64,000 nucleotides of DNA from Curtobacterium sp. MR_MD2014 (GTDB lineage Bacteria > Actinomycetota > Actinomycetes > Actinomycetales > Microbacteriaceae). Below are positions 1 to 8,999 of this stretch, piece by piece. The DNA is taken from contig NZ_CP009755.1 of the NCBI RefSeq assembly GCF_000772085.1, forward strand, positions 2,604,001-2,668,000, read 5' to 3'. Position 1 is the stretch's first letter, and every line of letters begins with the position of its first letter. The notes beneath the pieces were generated by a model. It was not told where the DNA came from. It worked only from the letters and a program-made list of their open reading frames with translations, and made no database searches. Both the position numbers and the translations under genes were made by a program.

Positions 1-1048
<1,048 letters not shown>

Positions 1049-1062
<14 letters not shown>

Positions 1063-2230
1063 GTCCGCCGCCGGCTACCTCACCGGGCAGCTCCGACAGA
1101 TCGGCCTGTTCATCGCGCTGATCGTCATCGTCATCTTCTTCCAGGTGGCGACGAACGGCATCACGCTGGCCCCGATCAACGTCTCGAACATCATCGTCCA
1201 GAACAGCTACATCCTGATCCTGGCGATCGGCATGGTCATGGTGATCATCGCCGGCCACATCGACCTGTCCGTCGGGTCGGTCGTCGCCTTCAGCGGTGCG
1301 ATGGCGGGCGTCATGATCACCCAGTGGGGCCTCCCCTGGCCGGTCGCGGCGCTCCTCTGCCTGGTCGTCGGCGCCCTCGTCGGTGCCTGGCAGGGCTTCT
1401 GGATCGCGTACTTCGGCATCCCGGCGTTCATCGTGACGCTCGCCGGCATGCTCGCGTTCCGCGGCGCCACCCAGATCGTGCTGCAGAACCAGCAGATCTC
1501 GCCCTTCCCGGAGGGCTTCCGCTCGCTCGGCTCCGGCTTCCTGCCGTCGTTCGGCACCACGGGCTACGAGCCGCTCACGATGATCCTCGGCATCGCGGCC
1601 GCCGCCGTCATGGTGATCTCGGCCTTCCGGGGCCGCATCACGCGTCGCAAGTACCAGCTCGAGAGCGAGCCGTTCGCCTGGTTCATCGTGAAGACGGCCT
1701 TCGGCGCCGCGCTCGTGATCTACGTGGCGCTGCTCCTCGCCAGCTACAACGGCACCCCGATCGTGCTCGTCGTCCTCGGTCTGCTCGTGGTCGTCTACTC
1801 GGTCGTCATGCGCAGCTCGGTGTTCGGTCGCCACGTGTACGCGATCGGTGGCAACGCCCTCGCCGCGCAGCTGTCCGGCGTCAAGACCAAGCGCGTCACG
1901 TTCCTGCTCTTCGTGAACATGGGCGTCATCGCGGCCCTGGCGGGCGTGGTCTTCACGGGCCAGCTCAACCTGGCCGCCCCGGGTGCCGGCAACGGCTTCG
2001 AGCTCGACGCCATCGCGGCCGTGTTCATCGGTGGCGCCGCCGTCACCGGCGGCATCGGCACGGTGCCGGGTGCGATCGTCGGTGGTCTCATCATCGGCAT
2101 CCTGAACAACGGCATGTCGATCCTCGGTGTCGGCACCGAGTTCCAGTCCCTCATCAAGGGCCTGGTGCTGCTCGCCGCCGTCGCGTTCGACGTGTTCAAC
2201 AAGCGCCGGGCGGCGTCCGCCCGCAAGTAG
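1049..2230 (+). CDS. Sugar ABC importer permease (MmsB/GguB-like)
   Basis: A 393-residue inner-membrane permease of the BPD_transp_2 (RbsC/XylH) family, partner of the preceding ATPase. It has many hydrophobic segments, the motif [11 protein letters not shown] near residue 65 that marks the family, and [13 protein letters not shown] near residue 330. A long charged-then-hydrophobic insert around residues 190-245 ([12 protein letters not shown] onward) is typical of the roughly 400-residue MmsB/GguB/XylH subgroup rather than of the shorter RbsC. The ATG lies within the end of the ATPase gene. It is the last gene of its operon and is followed by a long hairpin; the binding protein must lie upstream of the window. 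Confidence 0.93.
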
Positions 2231-2249
2231 CGGTCGATCCCCCTTCGCC

Positions 2250-2315
2250 GAGGCTCGGGTCGGCGGACAGTTCCGTGGTCGTGGGACCGCGGAACCGTCC
2301 GCCGGCCCGAGCCTC
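2250..2315. terminator. Long imperfect hairpin after the sugar permease gene
   Basis: The arms begin GAGGCTCGGGTCGGCGGAC and close GTCCGCCGGCCCGAGCCTC; about 29 of 32 positions pair, and the mismatches T-G, A-C and T-G are wobble pairs on one strand or the other. It starts 20 bases after the permease stop and ends 19 bases before the stop of the opposite-strand amylase gene, so it probably ends transcription from both sides. There is no T-run. Its sequence differs from the GGACGGGAGGC palindrome family found elsewhere in the window. Confidence 0.7.
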
Positions 2316-2333
2316 GTTCTGTACGCGGAAGCG

Positions 2334-3671
2334 TCAGGCGGTCAGGACGGCCCAGGCGGCGGCCGGGAGGCGCAGGGTGCCGTCCCGCAGGTCGCCCCCG
2401 CCCGCCTCGACCCGTGTCGCGTCGGCCGCGGGCACCTCCACCGGGTCGTCGGCCAGGTTCAGGGCGGTCACCACCGCGGCGTCGGCCGTCGCGGTGCGCA
2501 GGACCACGGCCGTGTTGGTCAGGTGGACGACGTCGGTGTGCGCCCGGTGCAGCCAGGGGTTCCGCCGACGCAGGGCGACGAGGGCCTCGTGCGCGTGGGT
2601 CAGGTCGTCCGGCTCGGGCGGCATCGCGGGCAGCTCCGGACGGACGGCGTCGTCGCCACCCTCGCGTTCCTCCTTGACCCCGGTCCAGCCGTACTCGTCC
2701 CCCGCGTAGACCACGGGGGTGCCGGCCACGGTGAACAGCACCGCGGCGGCGTGCCCGGCGAACCGCTCCCCCACCGCGCTCGCGATCCGCGTCACGTCGT
2801 GGTTGCCGACGAACGTGGTGGGGACGAACGTCGCGAGCAGGGCGTCGTGCCGCTCCACGGCGTGTGCCAGCTCGAAGCAGTTCCGGTCGGCGATCCCGTG
2901 CCAGACCGCCTGCCACAGCTCGTACTGCGTGGTGGAGTCCATCGTCGACGCAGCGACGATCGCAGCTGCGTCACCGTGGATGACCTCGCCGCTGAACCAG
3001 GCGTCGGGGTACTGCTCGCGCACCCGCGGCAGCACCCGTGCCCAGAACGACGGCGGCACGGCGTACGCGGCGTCGAGCCGCCAACCGTCGACCCCGCGGG
3101 CGAGCCAGTAGGTCATCACCTCGACCACCAGGTCCTCGGCGGCTCGGCCCTCGTGGTCGAGCGCGACGAGGATGTCGTGCCCCTCGAAGTCGCGGACGGG
3201 CACGGGATCCCCTGCCTGCCAACCGGACCGTTCGACCGCGAAGAGCTCCGCGGTCGGGGCGTCCGGGCCCTGTTCCTCGAGCGCACGGAAGGCGGGGTGC
3301 TCGCGCCCGACGTGGTTGAACACGCCGTCGAGCACGACCCGGACACCGCGCTCGTGGGCGGCCCCGACCAGCGCGACGAGGTCGGCCTCGTCGCCGAGTC
3401 GGGGGTCGACCCGGAAGTGGTCGACGGTGTCGTACCCGTGCGTCGAGCTCGCGAAGACCGGCCCGAGCAGCAGGCCGTTCAGCCCGAGGGCGACGACGTG
3501 GTCGAGCCAGGGCACGAGCCGCTGGAGCCGGTGCTCGACCGGACGGTCGTCGACGGGCGTCGTCGGACGGACCTCGGCGCCGACCGCGCCGAGCGGGTAG
3601 ACGTGCCACCACATCGCGTGTTCGACCCAGGCGGGTCCGTGCGGGCGGGGGTCGTTCGGTTCGGGCTCCAC
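2334..3671 (-). CDS. Alpha-amylase family (GH13) glycosyl hydrolase
   Basis: A 445-residue cytoplasmic GH13 enzyme without a signal peptide. The GH13 regions are visible: DGVFNH (about 115-120), GVDGWRLDAAY with nucleophile Asp200, WFSGEVIHG with acid/base Glu229, and FVGNHDVTRI with the conserved His-Asp pair (291-292). It should cleave alpha-glucosidic bonds in maltooligosaccharides or a related glucan; the exact substrate is not readable. I chose the GTG at 3671; an in-frame ATG at 3740 would run into the divergent gene, and the first ATG after the GTG is at 3614, just before the conserved WWHVYPLG. It appears monocistronic and convergent with the sugar permease gene. Confidence 0.85.
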   Translation of the reverse strand: MEPEPNDPRPHGPAWVEHAMWWHVYPLGAVGAEVRPTTPVDDRPVEHRLQRLVPWLDHVVALGLNGLLLGPVFASSTHGYDTVDHFRVDPRLGDEADLVALVGAAHERGVRVVLDGVFNHVGREHPAFRALEEQGPDAPTAELFAVERSGWQAGDPVPVRDFEGHDILVALDHEGRAAEDLVVEVMTYWLARGVDGWRLDAAYAVPPSFWARVLPRVREQYPDAWFSGEVIHGDAAAIVAASTMDSTTQYELWQAVWHGIADRNCFELAHAVERHDALLATFVPTTFVGNHDVTRIASAVGERFAGHAAAVLFTVAGTPVVYAGDEYGWTGVKEEREGGDDAVRPELPAMPPEPDDLTHAHEALVALRRRNPWLHRAHTDVVHLTNTAVVLRTATADAAVVTALNLADDPVEVPAADATRVEAGGGDLRDGTLRLPAAAWAVLTA

Positions 3672-3729
3672 CGGTCCGATCGTGCCAGCCGAGCCTGTGC
3701 TGTGGGTCGTGTCGGACCGCAGGACCAGG

Positions 3730-4137
3730 ATGGTGCGCATGGGACGAGCGATCAGGACCGCTGCGGACGCCTCGGCATCGCAGGAGGCGCACGCGGAACG
3801 GACCTGCGCGTCGTGCGGTCGGCGGATGCCGTCGTCCGCCTCCCCCGACGCGAAGTGGTGCTCGGCTGCGTGCCGGAAGCACGGCGTCGACGCCACCGAC
3901 CGTGCCCTGGAGCAGCGGATCGACGAGCTGCTCGCCGCCCGTGCACGGACGTCGAGCATCTGCCCGTCCGAGGTCGCGCGGTCCCTCGAGCCCGACGACT
4001 GGCGACCCCTGATGGAGCCCGCCCGACGGGCAGCACGTCGCATGGTCGCACGGGGTGAGGTCGAGATCACCCAGCACGGCAGCGTGGTCGACCCGTCCAC
4101 GGCGAAGGGTCCGATCCGGATCCGACGCCCCCGGTAG
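3730..4137 (+). CDS. DUF2256-DUF3253 two-domain small protein
   Basis: A 135-residue protein with two small domains. The N-terminal part has a zinc-ribbon-like CASCGRRM followed by WCSAACRKH (DUF2256 type). The C-terminal part, ICPSEVARSL followed by RRMVARGEVEITQHG and a basic end, matches DUF3253, a winged-helix-like domain. The function is unknown. The first ATG (3730) or a second one nine bases later could start it; neither has a strong ribosome site. It is divergent from the amylase gene by 58 bases and stands alone. Confidence 0.75.
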   Translation: MVRMGRAIRTAADASASQEAHAERTCASCGRRMPSSASPDAKWCSAACRKHGVDATDRALEQRIDELLAARARTSSICPSEVARSLEPDDWRPLMEPARRAARRMVARGEVEITQHGSVVDPSTAKGPIRIRRPR

Positions 4138-4172
4138 GGAACACCTGTCGTCGGCGCGCGTTGCACCCGACG

Positions 4173-5267
4173 ATGACGACCACCACAGAACCGACCCCCG
4201 CCCGCCCCGAAGCCCTCGTCGTGGGTGCCAGCGGCATCACCGGCTCCGCCCTCGTCGACCACCTGCTCGGTCTCGGGTGGGACGTGACCGCACTGTCCCG
4301 CCGCCCGCTCGCGCGCGACGGTGTCCGGACCGTCGCCGCCGACCTCCGCGACCCGGACTCGCTGACGGCGGCCCTCGCCGACGAGCGGCCCACGCACGTG
4401 TTCTTCACCGCGTGGCAGCGCCAGGAGACCGAGGCCGAGAACATCCGCGTGAACGGCGGCATGGTCCGCGACCTGCTCGCCGCGCTGTCCCACGCGCCGC
4501 TCGCCCACGTCGCCCTGGTGACCGGGCTGAAGCACTACCTCGGCCCGTTCGAGGCGTACGCGGCGGGCGAGATGCCGGACACGCCCTTCCACGAGGAGGA
4601 GCCGCGGCTCGACACCCCGAACTTCTACTACGCGCAGGAGGACGAGCTCTTCGCCGCAGCCGAGCGCCAGGGATTCACGTGGTCGGTGCACCGCTCGCAC
4701 ACCGTCATCGGGTACGCCGTCGGCAACGCCATGAACATGGGCCTGACCATCGCCGTGCAGGCCACCCTCGCGAAGGAGCTCGGCCTGGACTTCGTGTTCC
4801 CGGGCAGCGAGGCGCAGTGGAACGGGCTGACCGACATGACCGACGCCGGCATCCTCGCCGAGCACATGGTCTGGGCAGCCACCAGCCCCGAGGGTGCGGA
4901 CGAGCCGTTCAACGTCGTGAACGGTGACGTGTTCCGGTGGCGGTGGATGTGGCCGCGTCTCGCCGCACACCTCGGCGTCGACCCGGCTCGGGTCGTCGGC
5001 TACCAGGACCGTCCTCGGCCGCTCGAGGAACAGATGGCTCCGCACGAGGGCGCGTGGGCCGGCATCGCCGAGCGGTACGGACTGGTCGAGTCGGACATCA
5101 CCCGGCTGGCCTCGTGGTGGCACACCGACGCCGACCTCGGCCGGGCGATGGAGGTCGTGACCGACATGGGCAAGAGCCGCGAGGCGGGCTTCACCGCCTT
5201 CCGCCGGACCGAGCGGGCCTTCACCGACCTGTTCGACCGCTACCGCGCCGAGCGGCTCGTCCCGTAG
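4173..5267 (+). CDS. SDR-family NAD(P)-dependent reductase, PRISE-like
   Basis: A 364-residue extended short-chain dehydrogenase. A Rossmann motif VGASGITGSALVDHL opens the protein. The motifs GLKHYLGPF (about 115-123) and NFYYAQED (about 149-156) replace the usual YxxxK and resemble those of PRISE enzymes (progesterone 5-beta-reductase / iridoid synthase-like ene-reductases), where the catalytic Tyr sits in NFYY and the Lys in KHYxGPF. It should therefore reduce activated C=C bonds of enones using NAD(P)H. The ATG at 4173 is preferred over a TTG twelve bases earlier. It is a single gene followed by a hairpin. Family assignment is fairly sure; the substrate is unknown. Confidence 0.8.
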   Translation: MTTTTEPTPARPEALVVGASGITGSALVDHLLGLGWDVTALSRRPLARDGVRTVAADLRDPDSLTAALADERPTHVFFTAWQRQETEAENIRVNGGMVRDLLAALSHAPLAHVALVTGLKHYLGPFEAYAAGEMPDTPFHEEEPRLDTPNFYYAQEDELFAAAERQGFTWSVHRSHTVIGYAVGNAMNMGLTIAVQATLAKELGLDFVFPGSEAQWNGLTDMTDAGILAEHMVWAATSPEGADEPFNVVNGDVFRWRWMWPRLAAHLGVDPARVVGYQDRPRPLEEQMAPHEGAWAGIAERYGLVESDITRLASWWHTDADLGRAMEVVTDMGKSREAGFTAFRRTERAFTDLFDRYRAERLVP

Positions 5268-5269
5268 GC

Positions 5270-5296
5270 GTACCCCGGCCGACCCGGTCGGGGTAC
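5270..5296 (+). terminator. Hairpin after the PRISE-like reductase gene
   Basis: An inverted repeat with arms GTACCCCGGCCG and CGGTCGGGGTAC, 11 of 12 paired with a three-base loop, begins two bases after the stop codon. There is no T-run, as is common in high-GC actinobacteria. Confidence 0.6.
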
Positions 5297-5397
5297 ACGA
5301 ACCTCCGACCGGGCCGCGAGTCGGCGCCGACGCCCTGGTTGTCTCGGTTCCACAGACGCCGGGAGCCCTCGGCGGTTCCCGGAGGAAGGAAGACACC

Positions 5398-5574
5398 ATG
5401 TCGCTCGGAGACAAGGCCAAGGACGTCACCCAGAAGGTCGCCGGCAAGGTCGAGGAGGCCGTCGGCCACAAGACCGACGACGCCGAGCTCACGCACCAGG
5501 GCCAGAAGGACCAGGTCATGGGCGAGGGTCGCCTCGACAAGGAGAAGGCCAAGGACGCGTTCGACGGCAAGTGA
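5398..5574 (+). CDS. CsbD family stress-response protein
   Basis: A 58-residue hydrophilic protein rich in Lys, Asp and Glu (MSLGDKAKDVTQKVAGKVEE and onward, ending DAFDGK), matching the CsbD family of small general-stress proteins of unknown biochemical role. The ATG is preceded by an excellent ribosome site, GGAGGAAGGA at about 5381-5390. It is monocistronic, with a hairpin terminator straight after it. Confidence 0.88.
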   Translation: MSLGDKAKDVTQKVAGKVEEAVGHKTDDAELTHQGQKDQVMGEGRLDKEKAKDAFDGK

Positions 5575-5587
5575 GCCTCGCGCTCTG

Positions 5588-5617
5588 ACGCCCGTACCGC
5601 TCGAGCGGTGCGGGCGT
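5588..5617. terminator. Bidirectional hairpin terminator
   Basis: An inverted repeat with arms ACGCCCGTACCGCTC and GAGCGGTGCGGGCGT (one mismatch) sits 13 bases after the CsbD stop and 22 bases before the stop of the opposing radical SAM gene, so it can serve both. TT follows on the plus strand. Confidence 0.75.
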
Positions 5618-5639
5618 TCGTCGTTCCGGGGCGAGGTGC

Positions 5640-6713
5640 CTAGAAGGCGTACCGGATGCGGCAGGACGGCAGGTGTTCCGCCACCAGCTCACGGAACCGC
5701 TCGACGAGCTGCCCCTTCATGCCCGACCGGTAGCGCACGTTGACCGCACCGTTCTGCGACACCTTCTGCTCCTGCAGGTCGGGACGCCAGAGCAGGTCCT
5801 CGGCCTTCGGGTGCCAGCCGAGGTTGACCTCGTGCAGGGGCTGGTTGTGCGTCAGGAAGATCACCTCGGCCGCGAGCTGCGCCTTGGCCGCGGGAGACAG
5901 CACGTCGTCGACCTGGCGCAGCAGCTCGGCCCAGTCCGACTCCCACGTCGGCGTCAGGATCACGGGCGAGAAGTTGAGGTGCACCTCGTACCCGGCGTCC
6001 ACGAAGTCGTTGACCGCGGCGATCCGCTCGGCGATCGGGCTCGTGCGGATGTCGGTGACTTTCGCGGTCTCGTGCGGCATGAGCGAGAACCGGATGCGCG
6101 TGCGGCCCATCGGGTCCCAGTCGAGCAGCTCGCGGTTGACGTACTTCGTCGCGAAGGACGCCTTCGCGGTGGGCGTCATCCGGAAGAGGTCGCAGAGGTC
6201 GCGCACGTTGTCGCTGATCAGCGCGTCGACCGAGCAGTCGCTGTTCTCGCCGATGTCGTAGACCCACGCGTCCGGGTCGCACTGGTTCGGCTCGGTCTTC
6301 GGCCCCTGCTTCGCGATGTTGCGCGCCACGTGCTTCGTGATCTGCTCGATGTTCGCGAACACCGTCACCGGGTTCGAGTACCCCTTGCGCCGCGGCACGT
6401 AGCAGTAGGCGCACGCCATCGCGCACCCGTTCGCCGTCGACGGGGCGATGAAGTCGGCGGAGCGCCCGTTCGGCCGGGTGACGAGCGACTTCTTCACGCC
6501 GAGCACGAGCGCCTCGGTCTTGATCCGCACCCAGCGCTGCACGTTGCGCTCGTCGCCGTGGACCTCGGGGATGTTCCAGTGCGAGGCGACCGGCACGATC
6601 TCGGCGTCCGGCCAGCGCCCGAGGACCTCCTGCCCGCGCGGGAGCTCGAGGGCGGCGTCCTCGGCGTAGATCCGCTTGACGTCGAGCATGGGTCGCACGC
6701 GTGGTTCCGTCAT
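5640..6713 (-). CDS. Spore photoproduct lyase family radical SAM protein
   Basis: A 357-residue iron-sulfur enzyme of the radical SAM superfamily. The cluster motif CAMACAYC (C97, C101, C104; CX3CX2C) is the spacing characteristic of spore photoproduct lyase (SPL), which repairs the UV-induced thymine dimer of spores. A further Cys160 in GENSDCSVDALISD is a plausible counterpart of the hydrogen-donor Cys of Bacillus SplB; the alignment is by eye. Length agrees with the SPL family. The ATG at 6713 starts MTEPRVRPM. This is a non-sporulating type of actinobacterium, so the protein may repair UV lesions in vegetative DNA or have another role. It is divergent from a small gene by 45 bases. Confidence 0.85.
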   Translation of the reverse strand: MTEPRVRPMLDVKRIYAEDAALELPRGQEVLGRWPDAEIVPVASHWNIPEVHGDERNVQRWVRIKTEALVLGVKKSLVTRPNGRSADFIAPSTANGCAMACAYCYVPRRKGYSNPVTVFANIEQITKHVARNIAKQGPKTEPNQCDPDAWVYDIGENSDCSVDALISDNVRDLCDLFRMTPTAKASFATKYVNRELLDWDPMGRTRIRFSLMPHETAKVTDIRTSPIAERIAAVNDFVDAGYEVHLNFSPVILTPTWESDWAELLRQVDDVLSPAAKAQLAAEVIFLTHNQPLHEVNLGWHPKAEDLLWRPDLQEQKVSQNGAVNVRYRSGMKGQLVERFRELVAEHLPSCRIRYAF

Positions 6714-6758
6714 CGGCACCTGTCTACCGCCGACCACCGACGGTGCAGACTCGGGAGC

Positions 6759-7088
6759 ATGACCGCCGAGCCCGACGACCACTTCTTCGTCGTGGACGGC
6801 CGCCGGTGGCGTCGCACCGACCCCGCGTTGCCCGAGGAGGTCACCGCGGCACTGCGCTCGCACCTCGGCCGCGGGCGCAACGCCGTGCAGCAGGCGAAGC
6901 GCGCCGGCGACGAGGACGCCCTCGCCGCCGCCCGGCACCGGAACGGCCTGGCGAAGCACGGGCTCGGCGAGCGCGGCCCCGAGTGGTGGACGCGACCCGA
7001 AGCCGACCGGATCGCCGACGCCGAGCGCGCCCTGGCCGCCCTCGACGCCCTCGACGCCCTCGACGCCCTCGACGCCCTCGACGCCTGA
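6759..7088 (+). CDS. Conserved small protein with C-terminal LDA repeats
   Basis: A 109-residue soluble protein of unknown function. Its N-terminal half (DDHFFVVDGRRWRRTDPALP, then a basic helix with GRGRNAVQQAKR) belongs to a small actinobacterial family sometimes mislabelled 'biopolymer transporter Tol'; nothing in it suggests transport. The C-terminus is (LDA)5, encoded by a perfect 9-bp tandem repeat running into the stop codon. The ATG at 6759 has an upstream GGGAG. It appears monocistronic. Confidence 0.75.
   Translation: MTAEPDDHFFVVDGRRWRRTDPALPEEVTAALRSHLGRGRNAVQQAKRAGDEDALAAARHRNGLAKHGLGERGPEWWTRPEADRIADAERALAALDALDALDALDALDA
7038..7082 (+). repeat. In-frame 9-bp tandem repeat (gccctcgac)x5
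   Basis: Five perfect copies of gccctcgac lie at the 3' end of the small conserved gene, followed by GCC and the stop. Copy changes would lengthen or shorten the tail by Leu-Asp-Ala steps without breaking the frame. Confidence 0.97.
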
Positions 7089-7097
7089 CCCTGCCCG

Positions 7098-8924
7098 CTA
7101 CGCCTCGGTGTGTCCCAGGTCGGGCTCGAGCAGCATGCAGACCGTGCGGGACGCCGAGGCGTGCAGCTCGAGCACGACGACCTCGTTCCGACCGGCACGG
7201 AGCACCGGCCCCGGCACGGCCAGCGTCTGCTGCGGCCCGCGCGACCAGTACCGCCCGAGGCAGAACCCGTTCACCCAGGCGACACCCTTGCGGAAGCCGT
7301 CGAGCGACAGGTAGCGGTCCTCGGTGGACGTCAGGTCGAACGACCCGGCGGCGAGCACGGGCCCGGCCAGCACGTCACCGTCGGTGGGTACCAGCGCCGC
7401 GAGCTGGTCGACGGCCGCCGGTGCGATCGGGTCGAGCGCGAGCGGTGACGCCGACCACCGGGCGAGCGGCACACCGTCGACGGCCACGCCGCCGATCAGG
7501 CCCTTCGGCTCGCCGATGCGGGGGCCGTAGTCGACGCGCCCCTGGTCCTCGACGAGGAGCTCGAGCGTGCCGGTGACCGGCGGGAGCGCGATCGCCCGGT
7601 CGTGGTGCTCGCGCTCGAGGACGCCGACGACGACCCCGTCCACCGAGACGACCGCACGGTCGCGGACCTCGGTGCCGACGGTCAGGACGCCGCCGTCCGG
7701 CAGGTCGACCTCGGTGCGGTACAGCACGAAGCCGCTCGCGGCGCCGAGGGCGTCGAAGGTCGGCGGCTCGTCGTGCGTCGACCAGTCGGTGAGCGTGGGC
7801 AGCAGGGAGCGGAGCGACGCGACGCGGTCCAGGCGGACCGCGAGGTCCGTGGCGGGGGTGACCCGCGCCTCCCGGCCGCTCGAACGATCATACGATTCAA
7901 GGCGACCCGACCCACCCTCCCGCATCGACTCGGGCAGCGGCGGGACGGGTGCGTAGCGCTCGATGACCGCGCGGAACGCGTGGAACTTCGCCGTCGGGCG
8001 ACCGGCCTCGTCGAGCGGGGCGTCGTAGTCGTACGACGTCGCGATCGGCCGGTACACGCCCTTGTCGTTCGCGCCGTTGGTGAAGCCGAAGTTCGAGCCG
8101 CCGTGGAACATGTAGATGTTGACGGAGCCGCCGGCGGCGAGCAGGTCGTCGAGGTCCGACGCCGACGCGGACGCCGGGGTGGTGTGGTGGTGCTCGCCCC
8201 AGCTGTCGAACCAGCCGTCCCAGAACTCCGAGCACATGAGCGGGCCGGTCGGCTGCGCCTGGCGGAGGCGCGCGAGACGCTCCGTGGAGCGGGACCCGAA
8301 GGAGCCGGTCTTGTGCAGCGAGGGCAACGAGCCGTCCTCGAGCATCGAGTCCATCGGCTGGTCGACGCTCGTGAACGGGACGGTCAGACCGATGGCCCGG
8401 TGCATCTCCTCGAGCGCCCGCAGGTAGGACGCGTCCGAGCCGTAGGCGCCGTACTCGTTCTCGACCTGCACGAGCACGATCGGGCCGCCCTGGTCGATCT
8501 GGCGCGGAACGAGCACCGGCGCGAGGTGCTCGAGGTACTCCTGCACGGCGGCGAGGAAGCCCGGCTCGTTCCGGCGGACGCCGACGGTGCCGTCGGCGAA
8601 GAGCCAGTAGGGCAGGCCGCCGTTCGACCACTCGGCGCAGATGTAGGGCCCGGGACGGACGATGGCGTGCATGCCCTCGGCGGCGACCAGGTCGAGGAAC
8701 CGGCCCAGGTCGAGGCCGCCGGTCAGGTCGAACACACCGGGACGCGGCGCGTGGGCGTTCCAGGCGACGTAGGTCTCGATGGTGTTGAGGCCCATCAGCT
8801 TCGCCTTGCGGATCCGGTCCTGCCAGAGGTCCGGGTGCACGCGGAAGTAGTGGATCGCGCCGGACAGGACCCGGTGCGGCTCGCCGTCGAGCAGGAAGTC
8901 GGAGTCGCCGATGGCGAAGCGCAT
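7098..8924 (-). CDS. Beta-galactosidase, GH35 family
   Basis: A 608-residue GH35 enzyme without a signal peptide, so it acts in the cytosol on imported galactosides. The family hallmark GPYICAEWSNGGLPYWL is at about residues 92-108; the acid/base Glu157 is in VQVENEYGAYG and the nucleophile Glu233 in MCSEFWDGWFD. Beta-sandwich domains make up the C-terminal half. It is the last gene of the operon that starts with two ABC permeases and the solute-binding protein, which makes a beta-galactoside the likely substrate. The divergent LacI protein at the operon head should control it. Confidence 0.92.
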   Translation of the reverse strand: MRFAIGDSDFLLDGEPHRVLSGAIHYFRVHPDLWQDRIRKAKLMGLNTIETYVAWNAHAPRPGVFDLTGGLDLGRFLDLVAAEGMHAIVRPGPYICAEWSNGGLPYWLFADGTVGVRRNEPGFLAAVQEYLEHLAPVLVPRQIDQGGPIVLVQVENEYGAYGSDASYLRALEEMHRAIGLTVPFTSVDQPMDSMLEDGSLPSLHKTGSFGSRSTERLARLRQAQPTGPLMCSEFWDGWFDSWGEHHHTTPASASASDLDDLLAAGGSVNIYMFHGGSNFGFTNGANDKGVYRPIATSYDYDAPLDEAGRPTAKFHAFRAVIERYAPVPPLPESMREGGSGRLESYDRSSGREARVTPATDLAVRLDRVASLRSLLPTLTDWSTHDEPPTFDALGAASGFVLYRTEVDLPDGGVLTVGTEVRDRAVVSVDGVVVGVLEREHHDRAIALPPVTGTLELLVEDQGRVDYGPRIGEPKGLIGGVAVDGVPLARWSASPLALDPIAPAAVDQLAALVPTDGDVLAGPVLAAGSFDLTSTEDRYLSLDGFRKGVAWVNGFCLGRYWSRGPQQTLAVPGPVLRAGRNEVVVLELHASASRTVCMLLEPDLGHTEA

Positions 8925-8999
8925 GGTGTGTCTCTCTCGTACGACGGGGCCGTGCGGACGTGGTGTCCGCACGGCCCCGGGGTGTGGGGAACGCGGGTG

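Noticed and set aside
2337..5570. A minus-strand open frame of more than 1000 codons across the amylase gene and upstream genes
   Set aside because: Only the amylase part has recognisable domains; the rest is antisense to the reductase and CsbD genes. Long antisense frames are expected at this GC content.
6759..7088. Naming the LDA-repeat protein as a Tol transporter component
   Set aside because: No membrane segment, signal peptide or Tol domain is visible; the name would be a propagated label.
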